Positions 16,790 through 25,444 of a stretch of 64,000 nt of DNA are shown piece after piece. Within the stretch, counting starts at the first letter, position 1. Each line of letters opens with the position of its first letter. Both the position numbers and the translations under genes were made by a program. The stretch is from Gammaproteobacteria bacterium (GTDB lineage Bacteria; Pseudomonadota; Gammaproteobacteria; Steroidobacterales; Woeseiaceae), in NCBI GenBank assembly GCA_029884455.1, contig JAOUHU010000007.1:24780-88779 (forward strand), written 5' to 3'. The notes beneath the pieces were generated by a model. It saw only the letters and a program-made list of their open reading frames with translations. It did no database searches and had not been told where the DNA came from.

Positions 16790-17476
16790 ATGGCAGCAAT
16801 CGAGACCGTCGAAGTCGTACATGGCAAAGGCTCACCGTTGGGCAGCGTGATCTGGTTGCACGGCCTCGGCGCCGACGGCCACGATTTCGAGCCGATTGTT
16901 GCCGAACTAAGGCTGCCGGCTGACCTCAGTTTGCGATTCGTGTTTCCGCATGCGCCGCTGCGGCCTGTGACAATCAACGGCGGCATGTCCATGCGTGCCT
17001 GGTACGACATACTTAGTCTGGAACGTGGCGGGCCCAGCGACGACGACGGCATCCGTGCCAGTGCTGCGATTCTCGACGAACTGATTGCACGCGAAATACA
17101 ACGCGGAATTGCGGCGCACCGGATCGTGGTTGCCGGTTTTTCGCAGGGCGGTGCGATTGCGTTGCACGCCGGCCTGCGCTGCAAGGTGCGGCTTGCCGGA
17201 ATCATGGCGTTGTCGTCTTATTTGCCGATCAGCGCGTCTTTTCAGCGTGAAGTGGTCGAGGCCTCGGATGGTGGCCACAGGGATGTGCCGGTTTTCATGG
17301 CGCACGGCAGTCTTGACCCGATGTTGCCCATGGCGCTGGGCCGCGATTCGGCGAAGCTGCTAATCGCAAATGGATTCAAGGTCGAATGGCACGATTATCC
17401 GATGGCACATTCGGTATGCCTGGAAGAGATCGGCGACATTCGACGCTGGCTACTGTCGATCTACGCGGTCGAATGA
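16790..17476 (+). CDS. Carboxylesterase/phospholipase-type alpha/beta hydrolase
   Basis: The 228-residue product has the nucleophile motif GFSQGG, an oxyanion segment WLHGLGADG, the acid HGSLDPMLP and the His MAHSVCLEE, the complete catalytic triad of the bacterial carboxylesterase family (Pseudomonas EstB, E. coli YpfH). It is probably cytosolic. ATG at 16790 has AGG six bases upstream and fits the family N-terminus; the longer ORF from 16703 would run through the argR operator. It ends with a 27-base convergent overlap with the NRDE gene. Confidence 0.9.
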   Translation: MAAIETVEVVHGKGSPLGSVIWLHGLGADGHDFEPIVAELRLPADLSLRFVFPHAPLRPVTINGGMSMRAWYDILSLERGGPSDDDGIRASAAILDELIAREIQRGIAAHRIVVAGFSQGGAIALHAGLRCKVRLAGIMALSSYLPISASFQREVVEASDGGHRDVPVFMAHGSLDPMLPMALGRDSAKLLIANGFKVEWHDYPMAHSVCLEEIGDIRRWLLSIYAVE

Positions 17477-18217
17477 GAATCGTGATTCACCGGTGGTATC
17501 GCCAGCCTGTCCGAATCGCCGCTCGGTCAGTGACCAGCGACCTTTTCGATCGACCATCACGATTGTCGAACAGCGCGTGCCATATTCGGGCAACACAATA
17601 AACGGCGCCGTAATCGCGTGCGCCGTCGCGAACGGCAGGTGTTCGGATGTGACTTCGTGGGCCGGACCCTTGTCGCGATCCGCGAGCAGTCGCAGCAGCG
17701 TGGTTTCGTTGACCGCGTTGCCAGCGATGATTGCGTTCAGGGTGCGCTTGCTACGCTCAACCTTTTCCCAGGGAGTATCCAGCGTTGCGTTGCTCAAGCC
17801 GTACACTCCGGCCGCGAGTTCGCATGGCGGCCCACTGCGATTCGAGAGACTGGCCAGCGTCTGTCCATCCGAAACCAGCAGGTTGAACCCGGCATAAGCC
17901 TCGCCATCGACGGACCGCAGGTAATCCGACGGCGCAACACTGCCCTGCAGAAATTCCTTGACCAGCAATCCGCGCGAGCGCTTGCCGCGGCGACTCGGCG
18001 CCGCGTCGCGATAATTTGTGATCGCCGCGAACCGGCCGGAGCGGTGCAAACCGAGCCAGGTACCGCCGGCCTGCAAGTCACGGCCGCCGACAATGTCCTT
18101 ATCGTCGGCCCACCAGTCGGCCGCATGTGACGGCCGAGCGTGGAACTCATCGCGATTCGCGGCAACCAGCAGCGGATACTCGGCAGCACTCTCGAATGCG
18201 ACCACGATCAGGCACAT
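17450..18217 (-). CDS. NRDE (TANGO2-like) family protein
   Basis: The 255-residue product begins MCLIVVAFE and contains AANRDEFHARP, giving the family its name, then GGRDLQAGGTWLGL and RSRGLLVKEFL. The conserved Cys 2 suggests an N-terminal-nucleophile-like fold. Eukaryotic TANGO2 relatives are linked to lipid or haem handling; the bacterial function is not established. ATG at 18217 exposes Cys 2 and lies one base after the nudC stop, so the two form an operon. Confidence 0.88.
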   Translation of the reverse strand: MCLIVVAFESAAEYPLLVAANRDEFHARPSHAADWWADDKDIVGGRDLQAGGTWLGLHRSGRFAAITNYRDAAPSRRGKRSRGLLVKEFLQGSVAPSDYLRSVDGEAYAGFNLLVSDGQTLASLSNRSGPPCELAAGVYGLSNATLDTPWEKVERSKRTLNAIIAGNAVNETTLLRLLADRDKGPAHEVTSEHLPFATAHAITAPFIVLPEYGTRCSTIVMVDRKGRWSLTERRFGQAGDTTGESRFSFDRVDRQ

Positions 18218-18218
18218 G

Positions 18219-19106
18219 CTATTCGCCCTCGCCGAGCCAATCGTCAATCAGCCGTCGCGCAATCGAAATCCTGAACGGCAATTTTGGAAATCCGGAGCGC
18301 AACTCCTTGCGCGAAAACCACTGGGCATCTTCGAGCTCGCCATCGTTCAGCGCGATGTCCGAGGACTCTGCCATGGCGACAAATCCAAGCATCAAGGAGG
18401 AGGGGAACGGCCAAGGTTGCGAGCTGTGGTAACGAACTTCGCCGACATGGATATTGGTTTCTTCGTAAGTTTCCCGGCGTACAGCGTCCTCCAGACTTTC
18501 GCCGGGTTCGACGAAACCTGCAATCGTAGAGTAGCGGCCCTCGGGCCAGCTTTTTTGCCGCCCCAATAAACAGCGCTGGCCGTCGCTAACCAGCACGATG
18601 ATCGCCGGGTCAACACGCGGAAATACTTCACGCAGGCAATTCTGGTTCATGCAGATACGGGAATTGCCTGCTGCACCGTGGCGCGCGGATGAACCACAAA
18701 CGCCACAATAGATCTGCGACGCATGCCACATCACCAGGGCGCGTGCGTGCGCGATCAGGTTGGCTTCGTCCGCCGGCAGTACCGAGCCGAGATAGCGCAG
18801 GTCGTGAAATTCACCAAGTTCGCGAAAAGGCGCATCCAGGGAACCATCGACGGACATTGCGAACGCAGGCTTGTCGCGAAACAGACCCAGAAAAATAAGT
18901 TCCTGGTCATCAATAATCGAGCCTACCTGATGGCGCGATAACAGCACGACTGCGAGCGGCTCACCGCCGACCAGGCAGCGATCGCCCCAGACAGGCACGA
19001 AGCTGCAGTGCTCGCTGCGCAGTGCGTCAGCGAGCCATGCAGAATCTTTACGGCGCTCACCGATGCGGTCGACGAACGCGCCGGCGAATACATTGTAATT
19101 TTCCAC
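18219..19106 (-). CDS. nudC: NAD(H) pyrophosphatase / NAD-cap decapping enzyme NudC
   Basis: A 295-residue Nudix hydrolase with the Nudix box GFVEPGESLEDAVRRETYEE, the NADH-specific array SQPWPFPSSLMLGF directly after it, and a zinc ribbon (CGVC, then CMNQNC). It hydrolyses NADH and removes NAD caps from RNA. Full length. The first gene of a pair with the NRDE protein. Confidence 0.94.
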   Translation of the reverse strand: MENYNVFAGAFVDRIGERRKDSAWLADALRSEHCSFVPVWGDRCLVGGEPLAVVLLSRHQVGSIIDDQELIFLGLFRDKPAFAMSVDGSLDAPFRELGEFHDLRYLGSVLPADEANLIAHARALVMWHASQIYCGVCGSSARHGAAGNSRICMNQNCLREVFPRVDPAIIVLVSDGQRCLLGRQKSWPEGRYSTIAGFVEPGESLEDAVRRETYEETNIHVGEVRYHSSQPWPFPSSLMLGFVAMAESSDIALNDGELEDAQWFSRKELRSGFPKLPFRISIARRLIDDWLGEGE

Positions 19107-19147
19107 GCAAGCTCCCGGGCCACGCGCAGTCTACGCCCAGCGGGCAA

Positions 19148-19729
19148 TTATGTGCCAGCCGTGGTGCCGTGGCGGGAGCGCATTTCGATTTGGCAGGCGG
19201 GGCAGCGCTGGCTGTCCAGTGCATACGCATCCTGGACGTAATAAGCGCCGCAGGGTGCACAGGCGGCCAGATAGAGCTCGTCGTTGTAGGCGATATTGTG
19301 GAGCAGGTTCCAGGCCCATTCGAAACTCAATTCGGGTGCGTCGTGGATCAGCAGGTAGGTTTCGAAAGCGCGGCAGAGACGGTGGCCGAACTCAACGCCG
19401 GGCCTGGGCCAGCAGGGCGATACCTTGTTGCCATTATCGACCCGCAACAGTCGGCCGATGCAAAACAGAGTGACCAGCACGGTTGCTTGCAACTGGTTCT
19501 CCGGATTTTTCACAAAACGCATTACCTGGCGCGGTGACTTGCCGCGCCGGCGCTGAACCGCGGTAGTGCCGGTGTGCCGAAAATAGGTCGTGTACAACTT
19601 GCGGATCCGGTCGTCCGAGAGCCCGGTACATTCACGAATAGTGCCGGTTCTCGCCTCGTGCCCGATCATCCTGAGGGCAAGTTCGAATTGGCTGCGCTCG
19701 GTTGCATAGCGATCGTCGGTCAGTCGCAT
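19148..19729 (-). CDS. FlhC-like transcriptional regulator, orphan
   Basis: The 193-residue product resembles FlhC: a helix-turn-helix-like region (IRECTGLSDDRIRKLYTTYFR), a mid helical region (HRLCRAFETYLLIH, WNLLHNIAYNDELYLAACAPC) and a C-terminal zinc site CAPC...CPAC matching the four-Cys cluster of FlhC. E. coli FlhC acts with FlhD as master regulator of flagellar genes. No flhD or flagellar gene lies in this window, so it is an orphan or acts with another partner. It diverges from an unknown gene across repeated palindromic sites, one within its own promoter. Confidence 0.75.
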   Translation of the reverse strand: MRLTDDRYATERSQFELALRMIGHEARTGTIRECTGLSDDRIRKLYTTYFRHTGTTAVQRRRGKSPRQVMRFVKNPENQLQATVLVTLFCIGRLLRVDNGNKVSPCWPRPGVEFGHRLCRAFETYLLIHDAPELSFEWAWNLLHNIAYNDELYLAACAPCGAYYVQDAYALDSQRCPACQIEMRSRHGTTAGT

Positions 19730-19753
19730 TTTTTGCTCTTTGTGTTATAAATA

Positions 19754-19770
19754 GACCATATATGGTAAGT
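19754..19770. promoter_or_regulatory. Operator-like repeat, copy 1
   Basis: GACCATATATGGTAAGT, containing the perfect 12-bp palindrome ACCATATATGGT (19755-19766). The palindrome fills the spacer between a weak TTACTT -35 (19772-19767) and TATAAC -10 (19749-19744) of the FlhC-like gene on the minus strand. A dimeric regulator bound here would block that promoter. Copy 2 lies 51 bases away. Confidence 0.5.
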
Positions 19771-19804
19771 AACGTTCGTATAGTATCCATAGGTGGTCTA
19801 AAAA

Positions 19805-19821
19805 GACAATATATAGTAAGT
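19805..19821. promoter_or_regulatory. Operator-like repeat, copy 2
   Basis: GACAATATATAGTAAGT matches copy 1 at 15 of 17 positions in the same orientation, about five helical turns away. It contains TATAGT (19812-19817), which could be the -10 of the downstream plus-strand gene starting at 19861. The palindrome is imperfect here. Confidence 0.45.
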
Positions 19822-19860
19822 CCAGATTAGCGCCAGAAACGCCTGCCAGGAGCCAGCACT

Positions 19861-20538
19861 ATGGAATTCAAAGGACCCGAGGTCGCCGACCTCTTCGAGG
19901 TGCGCTGCATCAATATGGCGTATCTTGAGTATCTGCGTAGCACGCATGGGGAAGCCCAGCGGCAAAGGTTGCCCGGCCGATTGCGCCCGGTGGTCGCAGC
20001 CCTGACCCAGCGGCAGGCGGAACGACTGGCCAGCGTGCCATTCCTGCTGCTGACACTGAATGAGTCCGACGAGGCCTACTGGAGTCGTGTACGTGAGCAG
20101 TTGCCAGTGTGCGATCTGTTTGCAGTCGGCCAGGACCCGGTCAATCCGCTCGTTCAAGTGGTGGTCTCAGCGCTCGGATTTCAGTGGCAGTTGTCCCGCA
20201 AAAACCCTTATGCGGCGCGACTTGTCGGTGGCGCATGTCTGGAATGGTGCGAGCAACTTGCAGCGTGCAGTCTTTTGCGCGTATTGCAGTGTGCTGTCGA
20301 CTGCCAGCGATTCGTCGCACCACGGCAGCCAGGCAACGAAATGCTCTGGACACGACTGTTGGGAGCGGGCCTGAGCTCCGCCGACGACGTGCGACGCGCG
20401 GCGCACCTGGCGGCACTTCAGCTGGTGCTGGCGCCCGTACATGCGATGGCGGGGCGCCAGTTGCGATCCGCTGCGTGCCACGCGTCCGTTCCGGTGCTTG
20501 AGATTCGCGGCGCCTGCAGTGTACGCGACAACAACTAA
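19861..20538 (+). CDS. Protein of unknown function, divergent from the FlhC-like gene
   Basis: I do not recognise this 225-residue protein. It has a clear Shine-Dalgarno (AGGAG, 19847-19851). It is soluble, with no signal peptide or membrane helix. The N-terminal half has MEFKGPEVADLFEVRCINMAYLEYLR and LPVCDLFAVGQDPVNPLVQVV; the C-terminal half is helical, Ala/Leu-rich, with six or more cysteines (CLEWCEQLAACSLLRVLQCAVDC). It shares its control region with the FlhC-like regulator, which suggests a functional link such as a partner replacing FlhD; this is inference. The following ABC genes have their own promoter. Confidence 0.75.
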   Translation: MEFKGPEVADLFEVRCINMAYLEYLRSTHGEAQRQRLPGRLRPVVAALTQRQAERLASVPFLLLTLNESDEAYWSRVREQLPVCDLFAVGQDPVNPLVQVVVSALGFQWQLSRKNPYAARLVGGACLEWCEQLAACSLLRVLQCAVDCQRFVAPRQPGNEMLWTRLLGAGLSSADDVRRAAHLAALQLVLAPVHAMAGRQLRSAACHASVPVLEIRGACSVRDNN

Positions 20539-20544
20539 GTCACT

Positions 20545-20574
20545 GTGACGGGTGGCGCGCGGCGTGGGTACAAT
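20545..20574 (+). promoter_or_regulatory. Promoter of the ABC-2 operon, giving a nearly leaderless mRNA
   Basis: TACAAT at 20569-20574 with GTGACG (4 of 6 to TTGACA) 18 bases upstream. Transcription would start at about 20581, leaving at most 5 bases before the ATG at 20585, and no Shine-Dalgarno is visible. Confidence 0.5.
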
Positions 20575-20584
20575 ACGCCGCCTT

Positions 20585-21526
20585 ATGACCGCACTCACCA
20601 TCAGGAATCTAAGCAAGACCTACGCCAACGGCAATGTCGCCCTGAAGGGCATCGATCTTGTTGTCGAAGCCGGCGACTTTTACGCCTTGCTTGGCCCGAA
20701 TGGTGCGGGCAAGACTACGGCGATCGGCATTGTGACCTCGCTGGTCAACAAGAGTGGCGGCGACGTAGAGATATTTGGTCATAGCATCGATACCGACCTC
20801 GAAGCTGCCAAGTCCTGCATCGGCCTGGTGCCCCAGGAAATTAATCTCAATCTCTGGGACAGCGTCTATAACATCGTGCTGAACCAGGCCGGTTACTATG
20901 GACTGCCGCGGCGCCTTGCGCAGCAGCGCACCGAGAAGTATTTGCAGGCGATGCGACTTTGGGACCGACGCCGGCAGGCGGCCCGCAGCCTGTCTGGTGG
21001 CATGAAGCGCCGGTTGATGATAGCCCGCGCGCTGGTCCACGAACCGAAACTACTTATTCTTGACGAGCCGACCGCGGGTGTCGATATCGAAATTCGACGA
21101 TCGATGTGGGACTACTTGCGCGAAATCAATGCGGCAGGCACGACCATCATCCTCACCACGCACTACCTTGAAGAGGCTGAGTCACTTTGCCGTCATGTGG
21201 CGATTATTGACGAAGGCCGGATCATCGAAGATGCGCCAATGAAAACGGTCTTGCGGAAATTGCAGCGTGAGGTTTTTGTGCTGAGTCTCGAGGAACCGAT
21301 TTCTGCCGCCCCGGCACTCGACGGCTTCGAGGCAAGGCTGCTTGATAATCTGGAGCTGGAAGTCGCCAAGGGACCGGCGCGAAGTATGAATGAACTGTTC
21401 GCGCAGCTGGCGCAGCAAAATATTCGCGTTCTCAGCTTGCGCAACAAGGCCAATCGCCTTGAAGAACTGTTCATGCGCCTGGTCGAGAACAAGGACGTGG
21501 CCCGAACACAGGCGGTCGCACCTTGA
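20585..21526 (+). CDS. ABC-2 exporter ATP-binding protein
   Basis: A 313-residue ATPase with Walker A GPNGAGKT, Q-loop VPQE, signature LSGGMKRR, Walker B LLILDEPTAGVD and switch His TTHYLEEAE. It resembles the YadG family partner of YadH permeases. The C-terminal about 80 residues form an extra domain common in ABC-2 ATPases. It overlaps the permease gene by 4 bases. The substrate is unknown; drug, polysaccharide or lipid export are possible. Confidence 0.9.
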   Translation: MTALTIRNLSKTYANGNVALKGIDLVVEAGDFYALLGPNGAGKTTAIGIVTSLVNKSGGDVEIFGHSIDTDLEAAKSCIGLVPQEINLNLWDSVYNIVLNQAGYYGLPRRLAQQRTEKYLQAMRLWDRRRQAARSLSGGMKRRLMIARALVHEPKLLILDEPTAGVDIEIRRSMWDYLREINAAGTTIILTTHYLEEAESLCRHVAIIDEGRIIEDAPMKTVLRKLQREVFVLSLEEPISAAPALDGFEARLLDNLELEVAKGPARSMNELFAQLAQQNIRVLSLRNKANRLEELFMRLVENKDVARTQAVAP

Positions 21527-22296
21527 ACATCGCGCTGAACCTGATCGCCATGCGGACCATCGTGCGCAAGGAAGTCGTACGTGTGTTGCGCATCTGGGTG
21601 CAAACGATCGTGCCGCCAGCGATTACGATGACCCTCTATTTCATTATTTTCGGCAGGCTGATCGGCAGCCGCATCGGCAGCATGGATGGTTTTGATTACA
21701 TGCAATACATTGCGCCGGGCCTGATAATGATGGCGGTCATTACTAACTCGTATGGCAACGTGGTGTCATCTTTCTTTGCCGCGAAGTTCGGCCGACATAT
21801 CGAGGAAATGCTGGTATCGCCGATGGCGAACGCGAGCATCGTGATCGGTCACGTAGCCGGGGGTGTGCTGCGTGGCATACTGGTAGGCGCCCTGGTCACC
21901 ATGATCGCACTGTTCTTTACGGACCTCAGCCTCAGACATCCACTGATCACGATTTCAATCGTGCTGTTATCGTCGACCGTGTTCTCCCTGGCGGGGTTTA
22001 TCAATGCCGTATTCGCACGCAAGTTTGATGATATCTCGATCATTCCGACTTTCGTCCTGACGCCATTAACCTATCTCGGCGGCGTGTTTTACTCGATTTC
22101 GCTGTTGCCGGACTTCTGGCAAAAAGTCTCTTTGGCTAACCCGATTCTGTACATGGTCAACGCGTTTCGTTACGGCATTCTTGGTGTTGCGGATATCAGC
22201 ATTGCTGTGGCTTACGGCATCCTGATCGGTTTCATCACGGTGTTATTCATCGTTTGCCTGGCGTTGATGCGGCGCGGTGTCGGCATCCGGGAATAG
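21523..22296 (+). CDS. ABC-2 type permease (YadH-like)
   Basis: A 257-residue inner-membrane protein with about six hydrophobic helices and the ABC-2 signature region PLTYLGGVFYSISLLPDFWQKV near the C-terminus, followed by NPILYMVNAFRYG. It starts with TTG overlapping the ATPase stop (TTGA). With the ATPase it forms the exporter. Confidence 0.9.
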   Translation: MNIALNLIAMRTIVRKEVVRVLRIWVQTIVPPAITMTLYFIIFGRLIGSRIGSMDGFDYMQYIAPGLIMMAVITNSYGNVVSSFFAAKFGRHIEEMLVSPMANASIVIGHVAGGVLRGILVGALVTMIALFFTDLSLRHPLITISIVLLSSTVFSLAGFINAVFARKFDDISIIPTFVLTPLTYLGGVFYSISLLPDFWQKVSLANPILYMVNAFRYGILGVADISIAVAYGILIGFITVLFIVCLALMRRGVGIRE

Positions 22297-22307
22297 GCAC
22301 AGGACAC

Positions 22308-22961
22308 ATGTGCGGCCGATTCGCTTTTTATTCGCCGAGTGAGGCAACCGCAGCGTTGTTTGGTGTGGATACGTCGATTGAGCTGGAGCCTCGATACAAT
22401 ATAGCGCCTACGCAGGACATCGCGGCGATTCGCAATGCCGCAGAAGCCGGCCGCGAACTCGTGTTGTTGCGCTGGGGCCTGCTGCCGTTCTGGGCCAAAG
22501 ACCCGTCAATCGGTAATCGCATGATCAATGCGCGCGCCGAAACGGTGGCCGAGAAACCTTCATTCCGTGCTGCGTATAAGCACCGCCGTTGCCTCGTGCT
22601 CGCCGATGGCTTCTACGAATGGAAGCTCGAGAACGGTACCAAGACACCCTATTTCATCTCCTTGGCAAGCTCGGAGCCGTTCGCATTTGCCGGCCTGTGG
22701 GAAAACTGGCAGGACAAGGAATCCGGCGCGAGCATTCAGAGCACCGCGTTAATCACCACTTCGGCAAACGAGTTCATGTCAGCAGTGCATGACCGCATGC
22801 CGATTATACTTTTGCCGCATACGGCCGATCGTTGGCTCAGTGGCGACAATTCGGTGCTTCACGATGCGACTGTCGAAACTCCCGAGCTGCAGGCATGGCC
22901 AGTCAGTCGGCGCGTCAACAATGCGCGCAACGACGATGCCGCACTGATTAACCGCGCGTAG
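22308..22961 (+). CDS. SRAP domain abasic-site protein (YedK/HMCES)
   Basis: The 217-residue product begins MCGRFAFYS, where Cys 2 is the residue that forms a thiazolidine cross-link with abasic sites in single-stranded DNA. The other conserved residues are present: MINARAET (Asn/Arg), DGFYEWK (Glu) and HDRMP (His). It shields abasic sites at replication forks. It starts 11 bases after the ABC permease, so it may be cotranscribed. The ATG at 22308 is required by Cys 2. Confidence 0.93.
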   Translation: MCGRFAFYSPSEATAALFGVDTSIELEPRYNIAPTQDIAAIRNAAEAGRELVLLRWGLLPFWAKDPSIGNRMINARAETVAEKPSFRAAYKHRRCLVLADGFYEWKLENGTKTPYFISLASSEPFAFAGLWENWQDKESGASIQSTALITTSANEFMSAVHDRMPIILLPHTADRWLSGDNSVLHDATVETPELQAWPVSRRVNNARNDDAALINRA

Positions 22962-24807
22962 TCGTCGTTGCGAGACTGGCCGGGTCCAGTACGGGTTGAG
23001 TTGCAACCACGAGTGTGCCAGGACCGCCGTGAACACCGAGTGCGGTGCCCAGCTCGGTCGTCGACAGGCGCTCGATATTGGTGAGCTCGGAACGCAACAC
23101 CTGTGCCAGCAATTCTGCCTGTTCCGGGCAAACTGCATGGCCAATCGAAACCCGTGTCGGTCCTGCAGCACGAATCTTCGCCGCAACGTGCCGGGCGAAA
23201 CGCGCCGGGACATTGCGGCGGCCGAACAGGCAGGTGCTCAGTACGATTTTTCCAGCAGGTGACGTACGGATCACAGGAGTCATGCGCAGGCTGTCCGTGA
23301 GTAGTTTGACCCAGCGCTTGATCCTGCCACCGCGCACCGCGTAGCTCATGTTTTTGAGCACGCCGTAGGTGTACGTAACCGGTATTTGCCGCGTGATCGC
23401 GGCCAGCGCCGTCTCGGCCGACAGCCCCGCCGCCGCACACTCAGCCGCATATACGACCAGCAGGCCCTGGCCCATTGAGGCGTTAAGTGAATCGATTACG
23501 TGTACCTTGCCGTGGGCAGTAGTGCGGCTGGCCGCGGAACGTGCCGCCTCGTACGTGCCACTGGCACCGCTCGTCAGGTTGATCGAAATCACATCCGGAT
23601 AATGGCTGGCGAGAAACTGGAACTGGCGGCGAAAGTCTCCCGGTGCCGGCTGTGATGTGGTCGGATGATGCTCGCCACGCGCCAGCTCGGCATAGAATTC
23701 CGACGTGCTGATACTGACCTTGTCGAGATAGCCGCGTTCACCGAACTGGATACGGCAGGGCACCATGTGAATATCGAGTCGTTCCATGTCAGCATCGGAT
23801 ATGTCGGCGGCCGAGTCTGTAATAACAGCGAAGTTACGGTTCGCTCGCGCCCCGCGCGGCTCGCCGGCGTGCCGCTGCGAGTCCAGGTCATCGGCCTTTT
23901 CGCCGCTGACGACACCGAAGCGGCGCGCCGCATCGAATACCTGCTGCACATCATTGACGTGGATATGGACCTTGGCCTTATGCCTGGATCCGGCGAGTAC
24001 CAGCGATGTTCCGAGGCTCGCCATCGCCTGGCGCAATTTGCGACGGTCGATATTTTCGGCAGTCACAATGCATTCTGTGCAATAGCGGAAATTGTGATCA
24101 TCGGCATCGTACGCCGGCATCGCCATGTCCTCGGGCGATTGCAACACCGACATATCGGGCAGTGGCGTAATCCTGCCATGCACGATGAAATCACTGATAC
24201 CGGAGATCAGGTCGACAAACCCCTTTGCGCCCGCGTCAACCACACTGGCCTTACGCAGCGCATCAAGTTGCTGCGTGGTTTCTTGCAGTGCGCGTTCCAG
24301 GCCGGGCAATACGGCAGTGAACAGAGCGCTAAAACTGCGTTGCCCGGACTCGGCGAGTTGCTTTTCCAGTCCCCCTGCAAATGCCGCGATCACGGACAGG
24401 ATCGTACCTTCCACCGGATTGGACAGGGCGTCGTGCGCGTAGTCGCAACCGGCACGCATCGCCCTGGTAAAGGTGGCTGTCGTGAATCGCGTCAGGTTGC
24501 CGGCCGAGTCGCTGACGCCCTGGAAGAACTGCGCCATGATGGCGCCGGAATTTCCGCGCGAACCATCGAGCAGGGCGTCGGCCGTGGCGGCCAGCAGGGT
24601 ACCCAGGTGCCTCTCACCAGGCTTTTGCAGGACGCCGAGCGCGGCCCCCAGGGACAGGCTCAGGTTTGTCCCCGTATCGCCGTCCGCAACCGGATAAACA
24701 TTGATTTTATTAAGAAAAATCTGATCTGCGATGACGCTATGTATACCCGAGACCAGTGCCCGGCAGAGCATTTCTCCATCCACATGCGTGTCGACGGCGT
24801 CGTTCAC
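22948..24807 (-). CDS. DAK2-DegV fusion, predicted single-chain fatty acid kinase
   Basis: The 619-residue chain joins what are normally two proteins. Residues about 1-200 are a DAK2 (FakA) kinase domain with NVYPVADGDTGTN and RGNSGAIMAQFFQG. Residues about 240-320 resemble the FakA middle domain (YCTECIVTAE, KVHIHVND). Residues about 330-610 are a DegV/FakB lipid-binding domain (AVITDSAADIS, NLTSGASGTYEAA, VIDSLNASMGQGLLV, RGGRIKRW). In Firmicutes FakA phosphorylates a fatty acid held by FakB. GTG at 24807 is chosen (GAGG 11 bases upstream); the longer ORF starts inside gspB. Confidence 0.88.
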   Translation of the reverse strand: MNDAVDTHVDGEMLCRALVSGIHSVIADQIFLNKINVYPVADGDTGTNLSLSLGAALGVLQKPGERHLGTLLAATADALLDGSRGNSGAIMAQFFQGVSDSAGNLTRFTTATFTRAMRAGCDYAHDALSNPVEGTILSVIAAFAGGLEKQLAESGQRSFSALFTAVLPGLERALQETTQQLDALRKASVVDAGAKGFVDLISGISDFIVHGRITPLPDMSVLQSPEDMAMPAYDADDHNFRYCTECIVTAENIDRRKLRQAMASLGTSLVLAGSRHKAKVHIHVNDVQQVFDAARRFGVVSGEKADDLDSQRHAGEPRGARANRNFAVITDSAADISDADMERLDIHMVPCRIQFGERGYLDKVSISTSEFYAELARGEHHPTTSQPAPGDFRRQFQFLASHYPDVISINLTSGASGTYEAARSAASRTTAHGKVHVIDSLNASMGQGLLVVYAAECAAAGLSAETALAAITRQIPVTYTYGVLKNMSYAVRGGRIKRWVKLLTDSLRMTPVIRTSPAGKIVLSTCLFGRRNVPARFARHVAAKIRAAGPTRVSIGHAVCPEQAELLAQVLRSELTNIERLSTTELGTALGVHGGPGTLVVATQPVLDPASLATTTTRG

Positions 24808-24826
24808 TGGGGCGCCTCGGCGGATG

Positions 24827-25441
24827 CTATTCGCGCGGCAACAGAAATGCCTGTCCCTGGTGCTCGAGAATAACGCCCTCAGGCGAAATCTCCCGGACCT
24901 CCGGACCCGCTTCGATGCGTGCACCTTCGCGATACTTGTTCATATTGATGAATACGAAGCGCTCCGCCGGCGCGTCACTGTAGACATGAATATCAAGGTG
25001 CAACTCGGGCAGGTTGACGGAGCCGGCAAGGCGCAGCTGGTCCAGCGTCGGCAGCCTTGGGCCCGCTTTATCAGCACTTGGCGGTTGCGGATCGGCAGGC
25101 GGTACCTGGCTGACCGCGGGCCGTTCGATAACGGCGCTTGCAACTTGTTCCTCGAAACTCGGCGTGGCTTTTTCGACAATGGCAGCAGGTGCAGCAATGG
25201 ACGGCGCGACAGGTGCCGGTGTCGTGACCTCTGCGACGGGCTGCACAGAAGCATCGTCGCCGGGGCGCAGCAGTATGCCAAGCAGCACTGCAACATTGAT
25301 CAGCAGCAGAGCTGCCAGCAGCCAGAGCCAGCGCAAGGGGTTACCTTCCTCTGCACTGTTCGGCACCCTGGAAAATTCGGCGCCACTTTGTTCTTGCCGT
25401 TCTGATTCAGATTTCTTCAAGGCGTCGAGTATGAACGACAT
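24827..25441 (-). CDS. gspB: Type II secretion assembly protein GspB
   Basis: A 204-residue bitopic protein. It starts MSFILDALKKSESERQ, the conserved GspB opening, then one membrane helix (WLLAALLLINVAVLLGILL, about 40-58), a long Pro/Ala-rich periplasmic linker, and a C-terminal GspB domain (LPELHLDIHVYS, ERFVFINMNKYREGA). GspAB inserts or assembles the GspD secretin in the cell wall. It lies just downstream of gspA. Confidence 0.9.
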   Translation of the reverse strand: MSFILDALKKSESERQEQSGAEFSRVPNSAEEGNPLRWLWLLAALLLINVAVLLGILLRPGDDASVQPVAEVTTPAPVAPSIAAPAAIVEKATPSFEEQVASAVIERPAVSQVPPADPQPPSADKAGPRLPTLDQLRLAGSVNLPELHLDIHVYSDAPAERFVFINMNKYREGARIEAGPEVREISPEGVILEHQGQAFLLPRE

Positions 25442-25444
25442 GAT

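Noticed and set aside
23665..24873. 402-codon plus-strand open frame
   Set aside because: It lies entirely antisense to the DAK2-DegV gene, has no recognisable domain, and its composition is that of a shadow frame in GC-rich DNA.
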